Shown here in pieces: positions 25,979-34,623 of a stretch of DNA of 64,000 bases (positions within the stretch are counted from its first letter, which is position 1; the number at the start of each line of letters is the position of its first letter). Both the position numbers and the translations under genes were made by a program. The notes beneath the pieces were generated by a model. That model had not been told where the DNA came from. It ran no database searches and saw only the letters and a list, made by a program, of their open reading frames with translations. This stretch comes from JANQJA01 sp965267485 (lineage in GTDB: Bacteria; Pseudomonadota; Gammaproteobacteria; Pseudomonadales; Azotimanducaceae): the NCBI GenBank assembly GCA_965267485.1, contig OZ254080.1, positions 2,666,001-2,730,000 of the forward strand, read 5' to 3'.

Positions 25979-27262
25979 TTACCGGTCGAGCAACGCGAGG
26001 CTCAGCCAGGGAACGTAGGTAATCAGCAGCAACGCAAACAGTAGCACGAACATGAACGGAATCGTCGCGCGGTACAGATCGGTAATCGAGCGCTTGAACC
26101 GGTAGCTGGCAATGAAGAGATTCATCCCGATCGGCGGCGTAAAGTAACCGATCTGCATGTTGGCGAGGAAGATGATGCCGAGGTGAACCGGGTCGACGCC
26201 GAACTGAAGCGCCACCGGCACGATGAGCGGCACCATGATCACCAGCGCCGAGAAGATATCGAGGATGGCGCCGAGCAGCAGCAGCACGATATTCAGGAGG
26301 ATCAGGAACATCAGCTTGCTGGTCACCACCGTGCTGATCCACTCGAAGAGTTGCTGGGGCACCTCCGCATCGATCAGGTAGTTGGTAAAGGCCAGTGAAA
26401 CGCCGAGGATCAGCAGGATACCGCCGACCATGACCATGGAGTCGCGGATCACCCTCGGCAGCATCGTGAACGTGACTTCCCGGTGAATGACGACCTCGAC
26501 GAGGAACACATAGAACGCGGTGACGGCTGCCGCCTCGGAGACCGCAAAAAAGCCTGAGTAGATGCCGCCCAGCACGATGAACGGCAGCGGAATCTCCCAC
26601 TTCGCCGCCATGACGGCATCGATCGCATCACGCCGCGAGAATTGCCCACGCACGATCTCGCTCCCGCGATTCGCCCAGAGGCTGTAGCCGGTCAGCAGAA
26701 CGATCATCAGCGCCGCGGGGATGAGGCCGGCAATGAACAGGTCCTGCAACGAGAACGCAATGGGCAGGTCCATCTGCTGCACCACGACCCCGTACAGGAT
26801 CAGTGGTAGCGACGGCGCAAGCAGCAGTCCGAGACTGCCAGAGGTCGTCACGAGCCCGAGTGAGAAGCGCTCGCGATAGCCCGCCTCGACCAGCGCCGGG
26901 TACAGCAGTGCACCGAGGGCAACAATCGTCACGCCCGATGCACCGGTGAACGCTGTAAAGAACGCGCAGGTGATGAACGCGACGACCGCAAGCCCGCCCG
27001 GGAGCCAGCCGAGAAAGACCTGCGTCATTCTCACCAGCCGTGTCGAGAGCTGGCTCTCCGCCAGCAGGTAGCCGGAAAACGTGAACAGCGGCAGCGCCAG
27101 CAGCAGCGGCGTATCGACGAGGCGCCAGATCTCGATCCCGATGACCGTCAGCGGGATCTCGGCAAACCAGAATCCCACCATGGCCGCCGCGAGGATCACG
27201 ACAAACAGTGGTGCCCCGAGGAGTGCGAGTACGGCAACGAGGCCGCTGAACAGCCAGCCCAT
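25979..27262 (-). CDS. TRAP transporter large permease subunit (DctM type)
   Basis: The 427-residue protein has about 12 predicted membrane helices with the DctM signature regions, such as GYLLAESQLSTRLVRMTQVF, AFFTAFTGASGVTIVALG, and QIGYFTPPIGMNLFIAS near the C-terminus. The large subunit is the Na+-driven translocation channel that imports organic acids or similar solutes together with the small subunit and the periplasmic binding protein. Its ATG overlaps the dctQ-like stop by one base (TGATG). It is the last gene of a four-gene leftward operon. Confidence 0.95.
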   Translation of the reverse strand: MGWLFSGLVAVLALLGAPLFVVILAAAMVGFWFAEIPLTVIGIEIWRLVDTPLLLALPLFTFSGYLLAESQLSTRLVRMTQVFLGWLPGGLAVVAFITCAFFTAFTGASGVTIVALGALLYPALVEAGYRERFSLGLVTTSGSLGLLLAPSLPLILYGVVVQQMDLPIAFSLQDLFIAGLIPAALMIVLLTGYSLWANRGSEIVRGQFSRRDAIDAVMAAKWEIPLPFIVLGGIYSGFFAVSEAAAVTAFYVFLVEVVIHREVTFTMLPRVIRDSMVMVGGILLILGVSLAFTNYLIDAEVPQQLFEWISTVVTSKLMFLILLNIVLLLLGAILDIFSALVIMVPLIVPVALQFGVDPVHLGIIFLANMQIGYFTPPIGMNLFIASYRFKRSITDLYRATIPFMFVLLFALLLITYVPWLSLALLDR

Positions 27263-27726
27263 CAGCGTTCCCGGCCAATGAGTTGCAGACCGGCACCGAT
27301 GAAAAACCGGAGCGCCATGACAGCAAAGCCGATGGGAAGAATCGCCTGGCAGACCCAGGTCGGTACGCTCGCGAACGCGATCGTGCCGTCTTCATACTCG
27401 TAGCGAATGAATTCGGTCGAGGTCCACGCAATCGTGGCGCAGATGGCCGCGGCGGCCAGCGATGTCATAACGCCGAGATAGCGGGCGATCCCCTCGGGAA
27501 CGTATCGGGAAACGACATCGATGCTGATGTGATGCCCTTCCCGTGTCGCCACCATCGCACCCAGCATCGCAACCCAGAGCACGAGAATCCGGAGAAAGGG
27601 ATCGATCCAGAGCAGTCCAACATCAAAAAAGTTGCGCAGGACAATCTGCAGCAGTGCGATAACGAGCATCGAGGTCAGCGCGAGAATCAGCGCGCCGTCC
27701 TCGATGTAGTGAATCGCCCTGATCAC
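27262..27726 (-). CDS. TRAP transporter small permease subunit (DctQ type)
   Basis: The 154-residue membrane protein has four predicted helices and the DctQ pattern, with the arginine/tryptophan-containing helix pair around LLWIDPFLRILVLWVAMLGAM and the following REGHHISIDVV motif. The small subunit pairs with DctM in the inner membrane and stabilises it. Translation starts at a GTG that overlaps the stop of the binding-protein gene (GTGA), so coupling is tight. Confidence 0.93.
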   Translation of the reverse strand: MIRAIHYIEDGALILALTSMLVIALLQIVLRNFFDVGLLWIDPFLRILVLWVAMLGAMVATREGHHISIDVVSRYVPEGIARYLGVMTSLAAAAICATIAWTSTEFIRYEYEDGTIAFASVPTWVCQAILPIGFAVMALRFFIGAGLQLIGRER

Positions 27727-28739
27727 GGGTCGGCGGTGGCCTGGGCTCCCGTGGACCGGAACTCCGACAGGTAGGTGCGAAGCATTTCGACGCTCTCGGC
27801 CGAAATTTCACCGGACTCGACCAGCCCGTCGATCGACTGCCGGGCTTTGCCCCGCCAGTTGGCAAGCTGGGATTCGTTGGGCTCGGTCAGGTTGATTCCC
27901 TGGTTGACCAGCGCGTCGTAGGCGGCCCGATTGTCCGCCCGGTTTGCCGCGTCGATCTCACCGAACACACGATTCATTACCTCGGTCACGACAGCCTGGT
28001 CTGCTTCGCTGATCGACTCGAACGCCTTCTTGTCGAGCATCATCATGGAGTATGTGTACATCAGCGGGTGATCGACCATGTAGTCCACATGATTGTGCCA
28101 CTGCAGTGCCAGTGCGACGAGCGGGGGCACGGTGACGGCGTTCACGAGGCCGGTCTGCAGGCCGGCCAGCACGTCGGTGATATAGAGCGGAATCGGATTG
28201 ATGTCGAAGGCCTTGATCATCTGCTCGGCGATCGGGTCGCCCGTGGGCACCCAGGTATCCTTGCGCTGCAGGTCGGCGAGCGACCTGACCGGTGTATCAG
28301 TCTGCAGGTACGCGAAGCCGGTCTCGGTCAGGGCGAAGCTCACGATACCGTTGTCACTCAGTCCCTCGATGATGCGATCGTCCATGCGCTCGCGCACATA
28401 GTCGACCTCCTCGAAGGTGTCGAACACCAGCGGCAGCGAGTAGACCTGCAGATCCGGATAGAAACGAATCAGCGCACTCGAACTGACCGCACCCCCGTGG
28501 AGCTGGCCAATGCGCATCTTGCGAAGCACGGTGAAATCGTCGCCCTGAACACCGCCAGGATAGATCTTGAACTTCACCCGGCCGTCCGTGCGCGCCTCGA
28601 TCTCCTTCGTCCCCTCACGGAGGCTGTTCATCCACGTCAGCCCGTCCGGCGAGATCGTGGCAATCTTGAAGGTCTTGGCGTTGGCCGGACCGGCGACAGC
28701 CAGCAGGGTCACCAAAACCAGCGTCATCATGTTTCGCAT
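27723..28739 (-). CDS. TRAP transporter periplasmic substrate-binding protein (DctP type)
   Basis: The protein has about 338 residues. The chosen start gives a good signal peptide (MRNMMTLVLVTLLAVAGPANA). The mature part is DctP-like: FKIATISPDGLTWMNSLREG at the N-terminus, ARTDGRVKFKIYPGG, and the central LADLQRKDTWVPTGDPI region, where DctP7-type proteins differ from the classical arginine-clamp form. The gene directly follows tatT with one base between stop and start. This DctP type plus a TatT protein is the arrangement first studied as Tp0957/Tp0956 of Treponema pallidum, where a hydrophobic ligand was suggested, so a lipid-like or hydrophobic substrate is possible here. Confidence 0.9.
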   Translation of the reverse strand: MRNMMTLVLVTLLAVAGPANAKTFKIATISPDGLTWMNSLREGTKEIEARTDGRVKFKIYPGGVQGDDFTVLRKMRIGQLHGGAVSSSALIRFYPDLQVYSLPLVFDTFEEVDYVRERMDDRIIEGLSDNGIVSFALTETGFAYLQTDTPVRSLADLQRKDTWVPTGDPIAEQMIKAFDINPIPLYITDVLAGLQTGLVNAVTVPPLVALALQWHNHVDYMVDHPLMYTYSMMMLDKKAFESISEADQAVVTEVMNRVFGEIDAANRADNRAAYDALVNQGINLTEPNESQLANWRGKARQSIDGLVESGEISAESVEMLRTYLSEFRSTGAQATADP

Positions 28740-28740
28740 A

Positions 28741-29586
28741 TCAGAAATACTCGCTTGATTCTTGAAGCAGAACGCGGGCCTGCTCCTGGGCAACCCGGTT
28801 CGTCAGCGTCATGCCCGGCTCAACGGGGTCGGCGTCAATGACCTCCTGTAGCAGCCGGTCATGCAGCGCCTGATCGAAAGCCAGCCTCGCGTATTGCTCT
28901 GCATAAATGACCTTCGTCATCAGATATCGTTCACCGGCAATCTCAAGCGCGCGCTCGAAGTGTTCCCTGCCCGCTTCGATGTTACCGCCCATCGAGTCCG
29001 GCAGCGCGGTCTGGAGCCCGCCCATATAAAGATGCGGACCGCCGTTGTCCCAGGTTTCGTCGAGCTCGATAACCCGCGCCATCATGTACTTTACCTTGCC
29101 CAGCTGGGCGATTGCGTTCCAGTCATCGGAATGGTTCTGTATCCAGCCCGTCCAGGCCACGCCGAGTGCGTAAAGCGCCGGCACGGCCCCTTCTCCAAGC
29201 CCGTCCAGGGTCGCCTTGTATTCATCGAACGGCTGCCCCCGTACCTCGCAAAGCGCCTTGACCTCGATGCACGCTGCGCGCTCGGCATAGGCCAGTGCCT
29301 TGTCGGTCAGCAGCCGCGCCCGGTCTCCTTCTGTAAATACGGCAAACGAGCCGTTCAGGTTCGCTGCCGCAAGCAGGAGATCCGGATTGTCCGGACTGCT
29401 TCGCAGGAAGCTGTCGATCATGAGCAGATACGCCGGAATCCCCTCGCGCACCGTCTCGACGTCGCGGGAATTGAGGATGGTGTCGGCAAGATCCTCGGCC
29501 AGTCCGGACGTGACGGACGACATGAGGCTCGCGCAGCCTGACACAGTCAGGAGCGCGCCGATAAGGAGCATTCGTGGATACAACAT
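28741..29586 (-). CDS. TatT-family TRAP-associated TPR lipoprotein
   Basis: The 281-residue protein starts with a lipoprotein signal (MLYPRMLLIGALLTVSGCAS, lipobox LTVSGC with Cys at 18). The mature part is helical, consistent with the TPR-like repeats of TatT proteins (for example LLLAAANLNGSFAVF, KALAYAERAAC, YMMARVIELDE). TatT trimers bind DctP-type proteins in the periplasm and have pores that may take a hydrophobic ligand. It is the first gene of the operon, with an AGGT ribosome site 6 bases before the ATG. This makes the TRAP system the four-component TatPT kind. Confidence 0.88.
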   Translation of the reverse strand: MLYPRMLLIGALLTVSGCASLMSSVTSGLAEDLADTILNSRDVETVREGIPAYLLMIDSFLRSSPDNPDLLLAAANLNGSFAVFTEGDRARLLTDKALAYAERAACIEVKALCEVRGQPFDEYKATLDGLGEGAVPALYALGVAWTGWIQNHSDDWNAIAQLGKVKYMMARVIELDETWDNGGPHLYMGGLQTALPDSMGGNIEAGREHFERALEIAGERYLMTKVIYAEQYARLAFDQALHDRLLQEVIDADPVEPGMTLTNRVAQEQARVLLQESSEYF

Positions 29587-29622
29587 GTTTACCTGCCGTC
29601 GCGGAGCGGAAATTGTAGATTC

Positions 29623-30414
29623 TTGCTATTCTTGCGTCCAATTCCAGAGCCGGTGTCACCCGTCTTGGCGCAAAGCGTCCTGTATCGCCTCATCGCGGTC
29701 CTGTACATTGCCTTCGTCTTTGCCACGTCGTCTGTCTTCTTCATGGTCGCCTGCCTGATCTGGCTGGTGACAAGACCGTTCGACCGCAGGCTGAGGCTGC
29801 TGCACCGCTTCACCTGCTTCTGGGCAAGCCTGTACATCTGGGTCTTCCCGCCGTGGCAGGTCGAGGTGACCGGGCGTGAGCACATCGACGATGCCGCAAC
29901 CTACGTGATCGTCTCGAACCACCAGTCGCTGGTCGACATTCTCGCCGCGTTCATGCTGTTCCGCCACTTCAAGTGGGTCTCGAAGGCAGAGTTGTTCCGG
30001 ATCCCGCTCATCGGCTGGAACATGAGCCTGAACCGCTACATCCGCCTGAAGCGCGGCCACAAGGGCAGTATCCGCGAGATGTACACCGCCTGTGAGCGAC
30101 ACCTCCGCGAGGGCAGCAGCATTTTCCTGTTCCCCGAAGGTACGCGTTCCGAGACCGGCAAGATGCGTGAATTCAAGGAGGGCGCCTTTGTGCTGGCCAA
30201 GCGCCACCAGGTGCCGATCCTGCCGATCGTGATCAACGGGTCAAAGAATGCGCTGCCGAAAGACAGCCTGAACTTCCACGGAACGACCCACGTCCGGCTC
30301 GACGTGTTGCCGCCGGTGCTGCCGGAGACGTTCGTTGACACGACGGTCGAAGACCTGAAGAACGAGATTCGGGAGCAGATCAGGACGCGGGTTGACGAAG
30401 AGGCGACGGACTGA
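29623..30414 (+). CDS. 1-acyl-sn-glycerol-3-phosphate acyltransferase (PlsC family)
   Basis: The protein of up to 263 residues is a membrane-associated lysophosphatidate acyltransferase. Two N-terminal hydrophobic segments (about 20-48 and 62-78) precede the catalytic NHQSLVD motif with H100 and D105, and the substrate motif FPEGTRSE follows near 169. It would add the second acyl chain in phospholipid synthesis. The start is uncertain: TTG codons at 29623 and 29632 and a GTG at 29653 all fit; none has a strong ribosome site. The 3' end overlaps the convergent neighbour by 35 bp. Confidence 0.9.
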   Translation: MLFLRPIPEPVSPVLAQSVLYRLIAVLYIAFVFATSSVFFMVACLIWLVTRPFDRRLRLLHRFTCFWASLYIWVFPPWQVEVTGREHIDDAATYVIVSNHQSLVDILAAFMLFRHFKWVSKAELFRIPLIGWNMSLNRYIRLKRGHKGSIREMYTACERHLREGSSIFLFPEGTRSETGKMREFKEGAFVLAKRHQVPILPIVINGSKNALPKDSLNFHGTTHVRLDVLPPVLPETFVDTTVEDLKNEIREQIRTRVDEEATD

Positions 30415-30985
30415 GCCCGGCAAGCTGCTCTTCAAGCTCCGCCTTAGACAGGTTCGGCATCATCGGCAACGACGCAAGCGGAACGCCGACCTCCGCCATC
30501 AAACGCTCGAGATACTGGTATTTGGCTTGCTCGCCCTGACCCGCGCCCCGCAGCGCAAGTGCGAACACGACGCTGAAGTCCGCCGGATCGCAGGCGACGA
30601 ATGACACGCTGCGCCCGAACAGTTCGCCCGGACCCTTCTCCAGCCGGATGAAATCGGCCAGCGGTTTACCCACGAAGATGCGGTAACGATCGCCGAGCAG
30701 TGCCTCGAGCATCCGGAGTACGTGCGCGTGAATCTCGTCGAGCGCCGCGGGTCGCAGACTGGCGCCGGCCGGCGCCGCGACCGCCGTCACGCTCGCAGAC
30801 GCAGCATTGGGCAGCGGCGATTCCACCGGCGAGGGAACCGGGGCCGGGTCAGGCATCTTGCCCGTGAGTTCGTGAAGGGTCTTCATATCGGATTCCCGAA
30901 ATCGCTCCAGCTCACGCCGCCGAAGATAGCGAAACAGCCAGACGACGCCCGCAAGGATGACGACAAACGCCAGGAATCCATCCAT
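30380..30985 (-). CDS. Membrane-anchored protein with DUF2726-like C-terminal domain
   Basis: This 201-residue protein begins with a single membrane helix (MDGFLAFVVILAGVVWLFRY) followed by a basic stop-transfer sequence, a proline/alanine-rich linker (about 45-80), and a C-terminal domain whose RYRIFVGKPLADFI and FVACDPADFSVVFALAL strands resemble DUF2726, a domain related to restriction-endonuclease-like folds. The N-terminus faces the membrane and the domain is probably cytosolic. The function is unknown. Its own short upstream region lies against the divergent SDR gene. Confidence 0.6.
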   Translation of the reverse strand: MDGFLAFVVILAGVVWLFRYLRRRELERFRESDMKTLHELTGKMPDPAPVPSPVESPLPNAASASVTAVAAPAGASLRPAALDEIHAHVLRMLEALLGDRYRIFVGKPLADFIRLEKGPGELFGRSVSFVACDPADFSVVFALALRGAGQGEQAKYQYLERLMAEVGVPLASLPMMPNLSKAELEEQLAGLSPSPLRQPAS

Positions 30986-31058
30986 GTCGCCGAGTATAAG
31001 ATGGACAGCGAAACGTCGTCGAGCGACACTGATCCCTTGCAAAGCGGAGGGAGAATCC

Positions 31059-31853
31059 ATGCGTTTGGAAGGAAAAGTCGCCATTGTGACCGGTGCGGGT
31101 CAGACGCCGGGAGACACCATCGGCAACGGCCGGGCAACCGCCCTTGCCTTCGCCCGGGAAGGTGCCAGGGTACTGGTCTGTGATCGCAACTCGGCATCCG
31201 CCGGTGAGACCGTCGTGATGATTCGTGACGAGGGCGGCGAGGCCGAGGCTCACGAGGTCGACGTGACTGATGAGGCCCAGTGTCAGGAAATGGCGGCCGC
31301 GTGCCTGCGCGCCTTCGGGCGGATCGACATCCTTCACAACAACGTCGGCATCGGCGGTGGCGACCGGGGCGTGACCAGCATCGAGGAGTCTGTCTGGCAG
31401 AAGATCATCGACGTGAACCTGACGTCGATGCTGCTGACGTCAAAACACGTGCTGCCGATCATGCGCGAGCAGCAGTCCGGGGTGATCCTGAACATCTCGT
31501 CAGTGGCGGCTATCGCCTCCACGGGCATGGTCGCCTACAAGACGTCGAAGGCCGGCGTGGTGGCACTGACCGAGAACATCGCGATGGGCAATGCCAAATA
31601 CGGAATACGGGCCAACTGCATCATGCCGGGGCTGATGAATACGCCAATGGCCATCGAGGGCTACTCGCAGAGCCAGGGTCGCGCCCGTGACGAGGTCATT
31701 GCAGCCCGCGACAAGATGGTGCCGTTACGCGGGAAAATGGGTACGGCCTGGGATGTGGCCTGGGCCGCCGTTTTCCTGGCGAGCGATGAGGCGAACTTCA
31801 TTACCGGCGTCACGCTGCCGGTGGATGGGGGGCAGTCCATTCGGGTGGGCTAA
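31059..31853 (+). CDS. Short-chain dehydrogenase/reductase
   Basis: The 264-residue SDR carries a Rossmann start (VAIVTGAG) with a longer-than-usual glycine loop (TGAGQTPGDTIGNGRA instead of TGxxxGxG), the HNNVG motif at 93-97 replacing NNAG, catalytic serine at 147-148 and Y160/K164 in YKTSK. NAD(P)-dependent alcohol or ketone conversion is expected; the substrate is open. A strong GGAGGGAG ribosome site precedes the ATG. The extended cofactor loop suggests an SDR subgroup with an unusual cofactor pocket. Confidence 0.92.
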   Translation: MRLEGKVAIVTGAGQTPGDTIGNGRATALAFAREGARVLVCDRNSASAGETVVMIRDEGGEAEAHEVDVTDEAQCQEMAAACLRAFGRIDILHNNVGIGGGDRGVTSIEESVWQKIIDVNLTSMLLTSKHVLPIMREQQSGVILNISSVAAIASTGMVAYKTSKAGVVALTENIAMGNAKYGIRANCIMPGLMNTPMAIEGYSQSQGRARDEVIAARDKMVPLRGKMGTAWDVAWAAVFLASDEANFITGVTLPVDGGQSIRVG

Positions 31854-31907
31854 CGGGACTCCCTGTCCCGCGGCGTTGGTGCCTCCTCACCGCTACGTGC
31901 GGAGCTC

Positions 31908-32019
31908 AGGAACCTGCCGGGTGGGCTTTCCCGGCAGGCTGGAGGACATGGATGTCCGAAAGCCAGCGTACAGGGATGTACTTGCAGCGGTGCCGGGAAA
32001 GCCCACCCGGCAGGTTCCT
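31908..32019. repeat. REP/BIME-like intergenic element with 29-bp perfect inverted repeat
   Basis: Arms of 29 bases at 31908-31936 and 31991-32019 are perfect inverted copies around a 54-bp centre. The centre holds two further short palindromes: GGACAT/ATGTCC (31944-31957) and GTACA/TGTAC (31968-31981). Such nested palindromes between genes are typical of REP/BIME elements, which REP-associated transposases mobilise; one such transposase gene lies 1.1 kb away (33125-33964). The element sits between the convergent SDR and histidine phosphatase genes and could also act as a terminator for both. Confidence 0.8.
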
Positions 32020-32062
32020 CCACGCGACAATGCACAATTGAACAAATGCCTGGAAGGTGTGC

Positions 32063-32647
32063 CTAGACGTCTTTGAGGTGGTAGTGCTCGTTGAGCGTGA
32101 TGACCGACTTCTCGCCTGAGCTGGCGCACATGAAGCGGTTGATGCTCGTGTAGTTGGGATTGAAGAACAGTCGCGGTTCGAAGCCGATCACGTGCGCAGT
32201 CCACACGTTGATGACACCGCCATGGCAGGTGACCGCGACACGCTTGCCGCGATTGTCATCGACAATCTGCTCGAGCGTCGTGATGACCGCCTCGGCAAAA
32301 GGTGCGAACTCGACTTCCATCTCACCCTTCATCAGACGCAGCCAACGCTCGTAGTCGACTTCCTTGAGTTGCTCGACCGGAATGTACTGGTCAGCGTGCT
32401 GGTCGTATTCGGCAACGCCGTCACGCACTTCGATATCGAGTTGCTTCATGCCCGCGAGCGGCTCCGCGGTCTCGAAGGCACGCTTCATCGGGCCGGAGTA
32501 CAGTCGATCAATCGATTCCCGTTCGAGCCACGCCGCAACCTTGTCGGCCTGCGATCGGCCCTCGACAGAGAGCGGCGGATCGGCCGGCGAGCCGTCGTCG
32601 TTGACGATTTTCTCAGGCAGCCCGTGCCTGATGAGAATGAGTTCCAC
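32063..32647 (-). CDS. Histidine phosphatase family protein (phosphoglycerate mutase-like)
   Basis: The 194-residue protein starts with the catalytic RHG motif (LILIRHGLPEK, phospho-accepting histidine H8), has the second-shell arginine region LYSGPMKRAFETAEP, and the C-terminal catalytic histidine in VTCHGGVINVW near 139. Members act as phosphatases or mutases on small phosphorylated compounds. The insert between RHG and LYSG is longer than in GpmB, so glycolytic mutase activity is unlikely. The GTG start has no clear ribosome site. It follows exbD by 19 bp on the same strand. Confidence 0.88.
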   Translation of the reverse strand: MELILIRHGLPEKIVNDDGSPADPPLSVEGRSQADKVAAWLERESIDRLYSGPMKRAFETAEPLAGMKQLDIEVRDGVAEYDQHADQYIPVEQLKEVDYERWLRLMKGEMEVEFAPFAEAVITTLEQIVDDNRGKRVAVTCHGGVINVWTAHVIGFEPRLFFNPNYTSINRFMCASSGEKSVITLNEHYHLKDV

Positions 32648-32666
32648 GCGGCAGCTTGGCTATATG

Positions 32667-33068
32667 CTAGGTGGCTGCGATGGAGACGTTGTAGACGCCC
32701 GCCTGACGGGAAGCGTCCATGACCTTGACCATAATCTCGGTCGAGCTTTCCGGGTGGGGCTGAACGACGACCGGGGCTTCCGGGTTCTCGGCGTGAAGAC
32801 GCTCGATGTTGGCGCGAACCTGACGAAGATCGACATTGCGGCCACGAATCTTGATGCGGTCACGGTTGGTGATCTGGACCACGATGCTCTGCTTGTCGGC
32901 GTCCTTGACGTTCGTGTTGTTGTCCGGCGAATTGACGTCAATACCGATTTCCTTGACGAAAGTCGCTGTCACGATAAAGAAGATCAGCATGATGAAAACG
33001 ACGTCCAGCATGGGCGTCAGGTCAATCTCTTCTTCGCTCTCTTCCTGTCGGGCACTGATTCGCTTCAT
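32667..33068 (-). CDS. exbD: ExbD/TolR-family biopolymer transport protein
   Basis: The 133-residue protein has a short cytosolic tail, one membrane helix (PMLDVVFIMLIFFIVTATFV, with the proton-path aspartate D22) and a periplasmic C-terminal domain. ExbD works with ExbB and TonB to energise outer-membrane receptors by the proton motive force. AGGACCC lies upstream of the ATG. No exbB or tonB gene is adjacent; upstream, 56 bp away, is a transposase gene, so an original exbB-exbD or exbD-exbD arrangement may have been disrupted. Confidence 0.92.
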   Translation of the reverse strand: MKRISARQEESEEEIDLTPMLDVVFIMLIFFIVTATFVKEIGIDVNSPDNNTNVKDADKQSIVVQITNRDRIKIRGRNVDLRQVRANIERLHAENPEAPVVVQPHPESSTEIMVKVMDASRQAGVYNVSIAAT

Positions 33069-33124
33069 TAACGGGTCCTGATTACCACAACTCTTGTTCT
33101 AAACGCCGAGAATACCCTTACGGG

Positions 33125-33964
33125 TTATTGATTTACAACCTTGCTGACTGTCGTGTAGTGGATGCCGAGATGGTCGCCGATTTCCATCAGGGTGTAGTTG
33201 TAATCGATATGGGCGCGGCGGATCAGCTCGTTACGCTCGGCGCGGGTCTTGCCGTCGACATGCTTGAAGAGCGCCTGCAGGGAACGGCGGCGCCTGGCCT
33301 TCTTCGGCCCCCGCTTGGCGAGCTTTTCACCGTTCAGCACGGGCTGGAGTTCGGCGATGAATGCCGGCGAGCCGAGCAGTACCTGATTGGAGCGTTCATC
33401 CAGCGGAGAGTCCTCGCCGATACCCGCTTTCACATAATCCCGGTACTTGCGCTGGCTGTCACTCCGGCGCTTGCCGAAGGAGGCGAGTACCGATTCACTG
33501 CACAGAAATTCCGGCGTTGATACAACACCCGCCATCGCCCGGTGCGAACTCCAGCGATAGCTGTTGGCCGATCGCGTGAGGCCGACCCTGACCGGGTTCA
33601 GCACAACGTGCCGGCACAGCGGCATAAGGTAGCTGTCAGGTTCGAAGACGACACTGCGGAATCGGCCCTGAAAAAGGGAACCATCGCGGCCGTGACGACG
33701 ATTGAAGTGCTGGGTATAAACGCCATTCAACTGGCGCATGCCTTTCGAGAGATTGGCTTCGGGCACTTCGACAACGAGGTGGTAATGGTTCGTCATCAGC
33801 ACATAGCTGTGCACGCGCCATTCAAAACGTGTCACCACGCCTTCGAGGACATTAAGGAAAACGGCGCGATCCTCGTCATCGAGAAACACGGCCTGCTCGT
33901 TAGTTCCTTTGCTTGTCACATGGTAATGCGCACCTGGGAACTCGATACGAACCGGTCGCGACAT
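33125..33964 (-). mobile_element. REP-associated tyrosine transposase (RAYT, IS200/IS605-like Y1 family)
   Basis: The 279-residue protein is a single-strand DNA transposase of the Y1/HUH type. It shows the N-terminal AHYHVTSKG, the HUH metal motif NHYHLVVE (59-66), and the probable nucleophilic tyrosine Y83 in YTQHFNRRHGRDGSLFQGRF, a sequence diagnostic of RAYT proteins. The C-terminal part carries a helix-turn-helix (TLMEIGDHLGIHYTTVSKVV), which RAYTs of one subgroup possess. No flanking terminal repeats are visible, as usual for RAYTs, which act on REP palindromes. The flanking DNA (33965-34110) is more AT-rich than the neighbourhood. Confidence 0.9.
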
Positions 33965-34110
33965 AAAACGATCCTGTTACTTTTCTTATTGGGTTATATC
34001 GAAGGGACGAAAATCTTACATTGGCCCCCTGACGGCCACAAGTACTACTTGACCGACAACAATTCGATTGAGTAGTTTCGATGCACGATTTCAACCAGAG
34101 GGAGCATTAG

Positions 34111-34620
34111 ATGGCTGCGGAAAAATTTCCCATTGAAGCCGGCCACGTCATGATGTTTGCGCGCTCGATCGGAGACGCGAACGATATCTATTACGACGAG
34201 GACTACGCGAAGAAAACCGAACCCGGTTCGATCATCGCACCGCCGACCTTCGTCCAGGCGAGCGCTCAGTTCGACCCGGACTATTTTCTGCGACCGAAGA
34301 TCGGCCAGGAATGGTTCGGTTCAGCGAAAGGTCCGACAGGCATCACCAAGCGCGAAGGCGGCGGTGGCGGCGGCGGTGGCGGCCTTCATGCCGAACAGCA
34401 CTACGTCTATCACCGGACGCCGAAAGTCGGCGACGTGCTCAAGGCCGAAACCAAGCCCGGCAAGAGTTGGGAGAAAGAAGGCCGTCGTGGCGGCAAGCTG
34501 ACGTTCAGCGAGTCGATTACCGAGTACCGCGACCAGAACGGCGAACTCGTCGTGACGGCAACGAGCGTTGGCGTCCGTACAGAGCGGCCAGCCACGTCTG
34601 ACGAAAAGAAGGAGGCGTAA
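34111..34620 (+). CDS. MaoC-like dehydratase, N-terminal (FAS1-like) subunit
   Basis: The 169-residue protein has the N-terminal hot-dog domain of the FAS1-type dehydratase/HadA kind (IEAGHVMMFARSIGDAND at 8-25) and the HAEQHYVYHRTPKVGDVL strand. It contains a run of nine glycines (REGGGGGGGGGLHAEQ, near 84-92) encoded by a GGC/GGT repeat. The protein lacks the catalytic D-H pair, which the next gene supplies, so the two likely form a heterodimeric (R)-hydratase acting on 3-hydroxyacyl thioesters. GAGGGAG precedes the ATG; the partner begins 3 bp after the stop. Confidence 0.88.
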   Translation: MAAEKFPIEAGHVMMFARSIGDANDIYYDEDYAKKTEPGSIIAPPTFVQASAQFDPDYFLRPKIGQEWFGSAKGPTGITKREGGGGGGGGGLHAEQHYVYHRTPKVGDVLKAETKPGKSWEKEGRRGGKLTFSESITEYRDQNGELVVTATSVGVRTERPATSDEKKEA

Positions 34621-34623
34621 CCG

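Noticed and set aside
25979..26600. Overlapping minus-strand frame inside the DctM gene
   Set aside because: It is a different frame of the dctM-like gene with no membrane pattern, so not a second gene or frameshift.
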